Source: Aphodousia faecalis
GTDB taxonomy: Bacteria > Pseudomonadota > Gammaproteobacteria > Burkholderiales > Burkholderiaceae_F
Length of the DNA: 5,275 nt
NCBI GenBank assembly: GCA_018712705.1
Contig: DVGM01000043.1
Location: 1 to 5,275, forward strand
Direction of reading: 5' to 3'
The position numbers and the translations under genes are program-made. Numbering within the stretch: the stretch's first letter is position 1; each line of letters begins with the position of its first letter. Shown piece after piece: positions 1-5,113 of the stretch. The notes under the pieces are model-generated. The model was not told the DNA's origin. It worked only from the letters and a program-made list of their open reading frames with translations, and did not search any database.

Positions 1-204
1 CTAAATCCGATGGGAAAATTGCACTTCGTACTTGATACCGGGAGAAAATATGTACTCCATTTCGATAAAAAATACTTTATGCTTTTTTCACTTTCGGGTT
101 TTTCTCCAGAACTGAAACAGCTTGCGCAAAACCCGCGGGAAAGACTCTGTTTGGTTGAAGCTAACGAACTTGTTCCTATACATAAGGAATCAAACGATGA
201 ATAA
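1..204 (+). CDS. C-terminal fragment of probable AAA+ ATPase (DUF234/DUF4143-like), 5' end outside window
   Basis: The frame is open from the first base to the TAA at 202-204 and gives 67 residues. The internal ATG at 10 has no visible ribosome binding site, so I read this as the tail of a longer gene. The stretch KKYFMLFSLSGFSPELKQLA, followed by a hydrophobic strand and a closing 'VEANELV', matches the usual ending of archaeal-type/DUF234 ATP-binding proteins: a beta strand, then '(F/L)FS.SGF..EL', then a short 'L..L' end. Proteins of this family are cytoplasmic AAA+ ATPases with a C-terminal nuclease-like fold, and their cellular role is mostly unknown. The Walker motifs would lie upstream and cannot be seen. 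The next gene starts inside this one with an 8-nt overlap, so the two are probably translated together. The family call rests on one motif; a restriction-endonuclease-like protein with the same fold is an alternative. Confidence 0.6.
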   Translation, partial: LNPMGKLHFVLDTGRKYVLHFDKKYFMLFSLSGFSPELKQLAQNPRERLCLVEANELVPIHKESNDE

Positions 205-1228
205 AGAATATTTCTCTCAAGAATTTGAAAACTGTGTCAACGCCATGGACGAAGATGAGCTTCGAGCGGCCATCTTTGAAAAAGCTCGCACGGACCGACA
301 GTGGCAAAAAGATATTGTGAGGCAGTACACGCAAAACTGGTTGAGTGAAAGTGTGGACGCAGAATATTTTAAAAATCGCATCCAATCCATGATTGATCAG
401 ACGCCGTGGATAGAACGCGATGTCGAATGGTCTTTCGGATTGATTCATTTTGTGGACGAGGGCGTGCAAGACGCTCAAGAGTGCGATGAGTGTCAGAAAG
501 CGTTCGAGTGGGTGGAGTATCTTTATCGGCTCTGTCGGGGCGGGGCGTTAATGGAGGAAGCGTTAGCTTACAAGGTTGAGGAGTATTGTTGGGATCGCTT
601 TGAGAGTCTCGCAGAAGACGCCGATTGGGAATGGGTTGATGGGCGTTTTTTAAAATTATTGAAGGAAGACTTGGTTAGTTCTGAAGATATCATCAGACGA
701 CCGGCACTGCTTGAATATTTAGTGGATCAGTCTGTGGGTGAAGAATTGACAAGGCGACTTCAGAATAAATGGCAGAACCATGTGAGGCGTTCTAAAGAGG
801 GCAAGGCAGACTTGGAACTTTTTGAAGATCTTGAAAATCTTTTGTCATTACTCTCAATGTACCGGATGAGTGGGGAAGAAATACGGCTTAACGAATTGGT
901 TGATGAGTTCTCCGATTCCTACAACGTTTTGGATTGGGCCATTGAAGATGCGATTGAAGCCAGAAATTTTGATCGGGTGGATGAGCTGGTAAGAAGAGGA
1001 CTTTCTCAATTTAGTGGCGACAGTAAAGCGTTCTTGTTCGCAAGGCGTTTTCGTTCGTTAAAAAGACGCAATGAGGGATTGCGTTTGGCTCGAAAAGCAT
1101 TTGATGGCGTCGAGCCTTCGTACGTCTTTTCAAAAAAGGACCATTCCCATTTGTTAAAGCAGATGGGAGCGGACGATTTAGTCTATGCTCAGCATCTGGC
1201 TAAAGAATTTTGTTTTAATAAACAATGA
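197..1228 (+). CDS. Uncharacterised acidic all-helical protein, 343 aa, coupled to upstream ATPase gene
   Basis: I do not recognise this family. The ATG at 197 is preferred over an in-frame ATG at 122 because AAGGA lies just upstream at 184-188 and because starting at 122 would overlap the upstream gene by 83 nt; from 197 the overlap is only 8 nt. The protein has no signal peptide or membrane segment, so it should be cytoplasmic. It is rich in Glu/Asp and has about ten Trp, mostly in the first 150 residues (such as DWEWVDG near 143-149). One close Cys pair (Cys96 and Cys99, in ECDECQ) is not backed by an obvious second pair, so zinc binding is uncertain. Residues about 205-305 look like paired amphipathic helices of TPR/solenoid type (NVLDWAIEDAIEARNFDRVD, then a second helix pair). 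The overlap with an ATPase suggests a partner or adaptor role, which is inference only. Translation ends at TGA 1226-1228. Confidence 0.85.
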   Translation: MNKEYFSQEFENCVNAMDEDELRAAIFEKARTDRQWQKDIVRQYTQNWLSESVDAEYFKNRIQSMIDQTPWIERDVEWSFGLIHFVDEGVQDAQECDECQKAFEWVEYLYRLCRGGALMEEALAYKVEEYCWDRFESLAEDADWEWVDGRFLKLLKEDLVSSEDIIRRPALLEYLVDQSVGEELTRRLQNKWQNHVRRSKEGKADLELFEDLENLLSLLSMYRMSGEEIRLNELVDEFSDSYNVLDWAIEDAIEARNFDRVDELVRRGLSQFSGDSKAFLFARRFRSLKRRNEGLRLARKAFDGVEPSYVFSKKDHSHLLKQMGADDLVYAQHLAKEFCFNKQ

Positions 1229-1301
1229 GTTGAGTATCTTAATTGTTAAAAACGCTAGGTAAAAATTTGTAGTTTCGCTTAAAAATTGTCATTAGATTTG
1301 A

Positions 1302-1376
1302 CACAAGTTCGCAGAGAGACAGTCGCTTTCGGAAAAAAACGATCAATGGAAAGCGGCGCCGATTAAGCGACTTGTG
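1302..1376. repeat. Nested imperfect inverted repeats in the convergent intergenic region
   Basis: CACAAGTTCGC at 1302-1312 pairs with GCGACTTGTG at 1367-1376 apart from one bulged base. AGTCGCTT at 1321-1328 pairs with AAGCGACT at 1365-1372, and CGCTTTC at 1324-1330 pairs with GAAAGCG at 1349-1355. These pairings compete, so at most one or two can form at a time. No T-run follows on either strand, so this is not a standard terminator. Apart from this and the hairpin at 1429-1462, I see nothing definite in the 240 bp between the two genes. Confidence 0.45.
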
Positions 1377-1428
1377 GAAAAATCGCACGAGAAGCTCAAT
1401 TTAAGCTTAATAGAAGAGTTTATTAATC

Positions 1429-1462
1429 AATCGGTATGCCCTTGTGCTAGGGCACACCGATT
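1429..1462 (-). terminator. Hairpin terminator of the yjiH-yjiG-peptidase operon
   Basis: Two 14-nt arms, AATCGGTATGCCCT (1429-1442) and AGGGCACACCGATT (1449-1462), pair with one mismatch around a 6-nt loop. The hairpin starts 6 bp past the minus-strand stop codon of the peptidase gene. Read on the minus strand it is followed by a T/A-rich stretch (TGATTAATAAA) rather than a clean T-run, so it is a moderately good terminator. Because the genes converge here, it may also stop transcripts of the plus-strand helical-protein gene. Confidence 0.6.
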
Positions 1463-1468
1463 AAAGCA

Positions 1469-2671
1469 CTAGCTATTGGACACCATCCGTGTTAAAGCAA
1501 TGGATGCTAAAACAGCTGCCCCCGTTGCAATAGCTTTATCGTTGAAATTGAAGCGCTCATTGTGAACAGGCGCCGTGTGATCCGCGTCTTTCATACCAAG
1601 ACGGAAAAGACAGCCGGGACGCTTTTGTAGCATAAAGGAGAAATCCTCACCGCCAGTCGTTCTGGAGATTTCTTTGACATTGTTTTCTCCTAACACTCGT
1701 GTGGCGATGGCGCGAGCCGCCTCAACTTTTTCTGGCGTGTTGTACATCGCAGGATAAAGTCGTGTGTATTTAACATCGGCTTCAATATCATAGGTTTTCG
1801 CGATACCGTGAGCGATTTCATTAATACGCCGTTCAATCGTGTCTTGGACTTCAGGCTCGTACGACCGGGTTGTGCCGCTGATCATTGCTTTTTGGGGAAT
1901 GACGCTTACACCATTGGGATCTCCGGCTTGCGCGCAGCAAACAGAAACCACTGCGGCCAATTGGGGAGAAATGTTACGCGAAACAAGCGTTTGTAAAGCC
2001 AAAATAGCCTCGCCCATTGCAATTACCGGATCTTTAGCAAACTGAGGGCGAGAACCGTGTCCGCCTTTTCCCTCAAAAGTCACCTCAAAGACATCCGCAT
2101 TGGCAGTGGCGTATCCGGAAATAAAACCGACGGTCCCCACATCAAGCGAAGGCTCGGCATGAAGCGCATAAAATTCATCGATGCCGAATCGCTCCACGAG
2201 ACCGTCTTTAATCATGTATTTAGCGCCGGCAAAACCCTCTTCGCCCGGCTGGAAAATAGCCACTAGTGTTCCGGCAAAATGCGGATGTTTCATAAAATAG
2301 TTCACAACGGCCAAAAGAGTTGCGACGTGACCATCGTGACCGCAGGCATGCATATGTTTGGGGCGTTCACTCGCATAAGGTGCCCCCGTGTTTTCATTGA
2401 GAGGCAGGGCATCGCTGTCGGCTCGAATACCGATTGTTCGTCCCGGGCATTCTCCCTTGACAACGCAGACTACGCCGGCAACGTCTAATCCGCCGACACG
2501 AGTGTGAATATCCTCACACCCAAAGCTTTTCAGTGCTTCAACGATTGTTTGCTCAGTGCGTGTTAAATTGAGTCCAATTTCCGGATATTGGTGAATAGCG
2601 TGGCGAATTTGCGCTGCCACGGCGGCGTAATCAATCAGATCTTCCGGTTTAACCATTAAAGAGTCACTCAT
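1469..2671 (-). CDS. M20D-family amidohydrolase (hippurate / N-acyl-amino-acid hydrolase type)
   Basis: This 400-aa zinc-dependent amidohydrolase of peptidase family M20, subfamily D should cleave an N-acyl or amide bond on an amino acid or short peptide in the cytoplasm. The metal site is complete: HACGHDGH (Cys110, His112) supplies two ligands, QPGEEG holds the general base Glu144 and ligand Glu145, ALHAEP gives His171, and the C-terminal HNERFNFND gives His370. GGHGSRPQ near 203-210 marks the inserted dimerisation domain, and TTGGEDFSFM (338-347) is the usual return into the catalytic domain. Length is normal for the family and there is no signal peptide. The start at 2671 has a strong AAAAGGAAA upstream. 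It is the last gene of an operon, 46 bp after yjiG, in the place that iadA (isoaspartyl dipeptidase) occupies in E. coli. The substrate (hippurate, acetyl-amino acid, indole-acetyl conjugate or other) cannot be told from sequence. Confidence 0.93.
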   Translation of the reverse strand: MSDSLMVKPEDLIDYAAVAAQIRHAIHQYPEIGLNLTRTEQTIVEALKSFGCEDIHTRVGGLDVAGVVCVVKGECPGRTIGIRADSDALPLNENTGAPYASERPKHMHACGHDGHVATLLAVVNYFMKHPHFAGTLVAIFQPGEEGFAGAKYMIKDGLVERFGIDEFYALHAEPSLDVGTVGFISGYATANADVFEVTFEGKGGHGSRPQFAKDPVIAMGEAILALQTLVSRNISPQLAAVVSVCCAQAGDPNGVSVIPQKAMISGTTRSYEPEVQDTIERRINEIAHGIAKTYDIEADVKYTRLYPAMYNTPEKVEAARAIATRVLGENNVKEISRTTGGEDFSFMLQKRPGCLFRLGMKDADHTAPVHNERFNFNDKAIATGAAVLASIALTRMVSNS

Positions 2672-2717
2672 GATAATTTCCTTTTCAATTTGTTCGTTCG
2701 ACCGTGTTAAGCCTGTA

Positions 2718-3185
2718 TTAAATAAGAACGCTCATGACCGCTAATGTCGCGAAAGCCAAAACAATGGGGATGAGCATGATGACATAGAGCATATGATCCT
2801 TAATGCCGATAACGCCCAGGCATCGTCCCATATACTGGAGTTGTCCGCCCATGATGAAAATGGAGGGCAAAATGATCGCGGCTTGTTCACCATTCATGAC
2901 ACCATCGCTTAAAAAGGCCAAAAGCACACCGATAGCACCGCCGCTTGACATCCAGGCACTCACGAGGATCATGGCGCTTTCTCCCGGTAAACCGAAGATA
3001 GACATGATCGGTTCAAACGCCATGCCGATGTAGTTTAGAAGGCCTGAAACAGTCAATACTTTGATGAGTACGAAAGCCATAACCAAGTTTGGCAACATGG
3101 ACTTTGTAGCCAAGTCCCAACCGCGCCTTGCGCCATCGATGAACACTTCCGTAATCAGAGGTTTTTGAGTGCTGAGTTCAGTCAT
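2718..3185 (-). CDS. yjiG: YjiG family inner-membrane protein
   Basis: This 155-aa integral membrane protein has the length and character of E. coli YjiG, a relative of spore maturation protein B in the nucleoside-recognition/Gate family. Hydrophobic segments lie near residues 30-48, 71-93, 101-118 and 132-153. Between them are Gly/Ser-rich pieces, such as SAWMSSGGAIGV at 76-87 and IMGGQLQYMG at 111-120, which are typical of Gate-domain proteins. The N-terminal 28 residues are polar and probably cytoplasmic. Its ATG follows the yjiH stop codon by 2 bp, and its AAAGGAA ribosome binding site lies inside the end of yjiH, so the two proteins are translationally coupled and probably form a complex. 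The neighbouring amidohydrolase suggests that the pair moves that enzyme's substrate or product, but transport by this family is inferred, not shown here. Confidence 0.88.
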   Translation of the reverse strand: MTELSTQKPLITEVFIDGARRGWDLATKSMLPNLVMAFVLIKVLTVSGLLNYIGMAFEPIMSIFGLPGESAMILVSAWMSSGGAIGVLLAFLSDGVMNGEQAAIILPSIFIMGGQLQYMGRCLGVIGIKDHMLYVIMLIPIVLAFATLAVMSVLI

Positions 3186-3187
3186 GA

Positions 3188-3946
3188 TTAATTCCTTTCA
3201 ATGGTTAAAGCAACAGGACTTGTCTGCAAAGAAGTTGTGGCGATCTTTTCACGCTGAGCGATCCTCAATTGAATCAAACGCATGATGTTGGCGCCGATTA
3301 CTTTGGCGATTAACAAAACGGCTAAACCGGTGCCCATGGAAAGAGGCACAGTGCCGGAACCATCGGCGTTGCTGAAAGCCAAGACGGCCGCGCTAAATGT
3401 CACGAAGTTGGTGATTGGCGCACAGGCAACCATTTGGAAAGCTGAGAAATTATTGATTTCGGTATAACTTAAGGCGCCCGAGTCTTTAAGTTGACGAGTA
3501 AGCGCGGCACCGCCATCGGTTGATTGAAGGCAAGCGATTAAAGCTAAAGTAGCCGTGCCGGGAACACCGATCAAAAATTGAAGAATCGGGGTCAAGAGCT
3601 TTCGGGCGGCTTTGAGAGCGCCATAGTGTTCAAAAACGGTAATCATGCCCATGGCCAACATGACGCCCGGAATGATGAGGGAGATGGCGAGCATGAACCC
3701 ATCAATGGCTCCGGATCCGCCAAGACCCCTTAGGGTTGTCATGGTGGTGCTGACACCATCGGCAGTCTCTGTCACCTTCCCCACCACTTTGCCGGCGCTA
3801 CCCATGAGGGTTGTGAAGTCTAAGAAACTCCAAAAATAACTACTGCCGGCAGCAATTCCAGAGAAAAACACAATGGCCAATGCCAATGAGATGTAACAGC
3901 CTATGGTGACGTTTTCTTTATCAATTTGAGTTTGCTTATCAGACAT
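3188..3946 (-). CDS. yjiH: YjiH family inner-membrane protein (nucleoside-recognition/Gate type)
   Basis: This 252-aa polytopic membrane protein is the first annotated gene of the operon and resembles E. coli YjiH. Hydrophobic stretches lie at about 14-40, 83-104, 118-139, 168-191 and 205-222. The best family marks are SLIIPGVMLAMGMI (89-102), CLQSTDGGAALTRQL (139-153) and FQMVACAPITNFVTF (170-184). A Gly/Thr-rich linker (about 49-80) joins the first helix to the core, and the last 25 residues are a polar, probably cytoplasmic tail. The ATG at 3946 is preceded by TTAGGAAAA at the right distance. With YjiG directly behind it, it most likely forms a two-component membrane system akin to SpmA/SpmB. 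The family is widely found next to amino-acid or peptide hydrolases, which supports a role in handling such compounds. Substrate and direction are unknown. Confidence 0.88.
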   Translation of the reverse strand: MSDKQTQIDKENVTIGCYISLALAIVFFSGIAAGSSYFWSFLDFTTLMGSAGKVVGKVTETADGVSTTMTTLRGLGGSGAIDGFMLAISLIIPGVMLAMGMITVFEHYGALKAARKLLTPILQFLIGVPGTATLALIACLQSTDGGAALTRQLKDSGALSYTEINNFSAFQMVACAPITNFVTFSAAVLAFSNADGSGTVPLSMGTGLAVLLIAKVIGANIMRLIQLRIAQREKIATTSLQTSPVALTIERN

Positions 3947-3962
3947 TTTGTTTTCCTAAAAG

Positions 3963-4133
3963 TTATGAAAGCGCTGAAAAAGAGTTGGTTTCAAACCTAA
4001 ATCGATAAATAGGGGGACCAATCTGACGCATGGAGCGCATCAGTCGAGCGCAACCGAAGATGACAGAGAGAGTTCGTTTATTGAGACGAATATTGATATT
4101 TGCATTAGCCTTGCCACGGATAGACGGATACAT
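3963..4133 (-). CDS. Possible small upstream ORF (56 aa) in the yjiHG leader
   Basis: On the minus strand an ATG at 4133 opens a 56-codon frame that stops at 3963-3965, 16 nt before the yjiH start. A partial ribosome binding site (GGAAG, 5 nt upstream) supports the start; the frame stays open further upstream to a TAA about 20 codons before. The peptide begins MYPSIRGKANANINIRLN. It is strongly basic (about 8 Arg, one Glu), with no membrane segment and no family I recognise. Its position suggests either a small protein co-transcribed with yjiH or a translated leader. The Arg-rich, nearly acid-free composition is also common in chance ORFs, so I hold this loosely. Confidence 0.3.
   Translation of the reverse strand: MYPSIRGKANANINIRLNKRTLSVIFGCARLMRSMRQIGPPIYRFRFETNSFSALS
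4089..4100. repeat. Short AT palindrome in the yjiHG leader
   Basis: AATAT-TG-ATATT has perfect 5-bp arms and lies 143 bp upstream of yjiH. It could be half of a regulatory arrangement with the longer palindrome at 4146-4165, but it is short enough to arise by chance. Confidence 0.25.
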
Positions 4134-4145
4134 AGCAACTTCCGA

Positions 4146-4165
4146 ATTTTCAAAATTTTGAAAAT
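4146..4165. promoter_or_regulatory. Perfect 20-bp palindrome flanked by TCCGAA direct repeats, upstream of yjiHG
   Basis: The half-site ATTTTCAAAA is followed immediately by its exact reverse complement. TCCGAA occurs at 4141-4146 and again at 4167-4172, so the palindrome sits between two copies in direct orientation. It lies 200 bp upstream of yjiH and 13 bp upstream of the candidate leader ORF. A palindrome of this length fits an operator for a dimeric regulator; read as RNA it would be a weak A/U hairpin. No regulator gene is in the window, and I could not assign a convincing -35/-10 pair on the minus strand nearby. Confidence 0.5.
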
Positions 4166-4201
4166 GTCCGAATACACGTGGTGAGTTTTAGGATTTTCAG
4201 T

Positions 4202-4219
4202 AACGGTATTCAGACCGTT
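4202..4219. repeat. Small perfect hairpin (6-bp arms)
   Basis: AACGGT (4202-4207) and ACCGTT (4214-4219) pair perfectly around ATTCAG. Neither strand has a T-run after it, so it is not a standard terminator. It marks the boundary between the yjiHG leader and the next stretch. Confidence 0.3.
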
Positions 4220-4251
4220 TGGGGTGGCTCCCGAAGGAACCTGTCATTTAG

Positions 4252-4467
4252 CAGCGCCAGCTGAAAACGACAAACGATGGAAGCGGGAAACGACTAAATC
4301 GTTCCCCGATGCTAAAGCTGAAAAAAACAGCCTTACGAGATGTGCTCGAAAGGCCGATGGGTTTGACTGATGAGATCGCACAGCAAGACTTACAGGAATT
4401 GTCCTGCAAGACTTTCTGTAATGTGTCTAAACGGTTGCTCGAAAGCATTTTAGAGACGATCTCATAA
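4252..4467 (+). other. Short open frame of unknown origin, possible gene remnant
   Basis: A plus-strand frame runs from just after a TAG at 4249-4251 to TAA at 4465-4467, 71 codons. The first ATG, at 4309, would give 52 residues, but no ribosome binding site precedes it. The C-terminal half (GLTDEIAQQDLQELSCKTF and onward to SKRLLESILETIS) reads like amphipathic helices and looks more protein-like than the competing antisense frame. I recognise no family. The stretch also holds a 9-bp direct repeat GCAAGACTT (4383-4391 and 4406-4414) around a small palindrome CAGGA-ATTG-TCCTG, and ATGAGATCG (4370-4378) inverted at 4457-4465. These repeats suggest decayed mobile or accessory DNA, but nothing here is diagnostic. 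Confidence 0.25.
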
Positions 4468-4525
4468 GTTATGAAAAGGATGAGAATATTTTGATTTAAA
4501 TTTAGAAATGGAACAATCAGGAGAA

Positions 4526-4771
4526 TTACGTATTTTTGAGGAAATCTACAGTTTTTTGCTTATGGTCTGGCCACATGGTGTACAAACGAAAAAACAGAAA
4601 ACTCAAAGTGATGTTGGCTTGCAGTTCTTTTCCATCCGTCTTCTCTCCATAGCGTCTGGATTGGGTTTGATCAATTGCTTCCTTGACTAATCCGTCGACC
4701 TCAGAAGAGCTATGAACGTACTTGAATTCGAAAACCCCGTGGCGATCTTCAAAGGTTCCCTTTTTTATGTG
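4526..4771 (-). pseudogene. Remnant of PD-(D/E)XK nuclease domain (DUF1703-like, AAA-ATPase associated)
   Basis: On the minus strand 81 codons are open between a TAA at 4772-4774 and a TAA at 4526-4528, with no usable start codon, so only a gene fragment remains. The translation holds FEDRHGVFEFKYVHSSSEVD followed by GLVKEAIDQTQSRRYGEKTDGK. This is the core of the DUF1703-type PD-(D/E)XK nuclease fold found at the C-terminus of AAA-ATPase-like proteins: the strand with the ExK motif (E-F-K), the 'SS/SA-E' turn, the 'A..Q....RY.E' helix and the 'GK' turn. The later part (ITLSFLFFRLYTMW) fits the last beta strand only loosely. The ATPase part, and the upstream strand that should carry the first catalytic Asp, are missing; the fragment breaks off where the toxin-antitoxin operator begins. 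Intact members are common and often multicopy in gut proteobacteria. I am fairly confident of the domain and of its being broken. Confidence 0.72.
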
Positions 4772-4813
4772 TTATGTAATAATGATGTTGTATGTCTTAC
4801 AAATAACATATAA
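4765..4813. promoter_or_regulatory. Long inverted repeat: candidate operator/promoter of the toxin-antitoxin operon
   Basis: TTATGTGTTATGTAA (4765-4779) pairs with TTACAAATAACATATAA (4797-4813) with one mismatch and a 2-nt bulge, around a 17-nt centre. It ends 24 bp before the antitoxin start. Ribbon-helix-helix antitoxins normally repress their own operon by binding such repeats, so this is the natural autoregulatory site. TATAAA at 4809-4814 in the right arm is a possible -10, with TTGTAT (4788-4793) a poor -35 at 15-bp spacing; the operator call is better supported than the exact promoter. Confidence 0.5.
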
Positions 4814-4837
4814 AAGAGATCAAAAAGGAGTCAAACA

Positions 4838-5113
4838 ATGACAACTGTACAAAGAACCTTTCGGTTGGATGAGTCCTTGGATCAACAATTTTGTGATATT
4901 GCCGAAAAGCTTGGTACTTCCCCTTCGGATTCACTGAGAATGTTTGTGACGGCCTTCGTTTCAAATAGAGGCTTTCCTTTTAACTTGCGACTGCCTGAAT
5001 CCAAGGTAAGAAAATTTAATGTGGATCATCCAAATATCACGACACCGGTTATTCGAAACGGTCACGCTGTTTTACCTGCATCGTGGCGTGAAGGGGACAG
5101 CTATGACGAGTGA
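4838..5113 (+). CDS. RelB/DinJ-type ribbon-helix-helix antitoxin
   Basis: This 91-aa protein has the RelB/DinJ antitoxin layout. An N-terminal beta strand (TVQRTFRLDE, 3-12) is followed by two helices (SLDQQFCDIAEKLG and SPSDSLRMFVTAFVSNRG) that make a ribbon-helix-helix DNA-binding dimer, and by the family's 'GFPFNLRLP' (45-53) that leads into the toxin-wrapping tail. The tail is polar and acidic at its end and includes HAVLPASWREGDSYDE. AAGGAG at 4825-4830 is a strong ribosome binding site. The stop codon overlaps the toxin gene by 11 nt, the usual antitoxin-first coupling. It should neutralise the downstream toxin and repress the operon through the inverted repeat upstream. The partner is PemK/MazF-like instead of the RelE/YafQ type that classically goes with RelB/DinJ. 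Confidence 0.88.
   Translation: MTTVQRTFRLDESLDQQFCDIAEKLGTSPSDSLRMFVTAFVSNRGFPFNLRLPESKVRKFNVDHPNITTPVIRNGHAVLPASWREGDSYDE

Noticed and set aside
176..478. Minus-strand ORF of 100 codons
   Set aside because: It lies antisense inside the well-supported helical-protein gene, has no good ribosome binding site and reads as an unstructured shadow.
1808..2488. Several plus-strand ORFs of 62-69 codons
   Set aside because: All are antisense to the M20 peptidase gene, whose metal-site motifs are complete; they are shadows.
4201..4260. Resemblance to part of a glycine-type riboswitch (CCGAAGG after a hairpin)
   Set aside because: Only a short match; the other conserved core pieces and a matching downstream gene are absent.
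4248..4448. Minus-strand ORF of 66 codons
   Set aside because: Ser/Phe-rich translation without family resemblance or ribosome binding site; the plus-strand frame over the same bases looks more protein-like.
3960..4476. AAGTTATGAAA at 3960-3970 and 4466-4476 as a target-site duplication
   Set aside because: An 11-bp AT-rich match within 5 kb is expected by chance, and no element ends with inverted repeats adjoin the copies.
4508..4690. Plus-strand ORF of 60 codons
   Set aside because: It is antisense to the nuclease-domain remnant, which has recognisable family motifs on the other strand.
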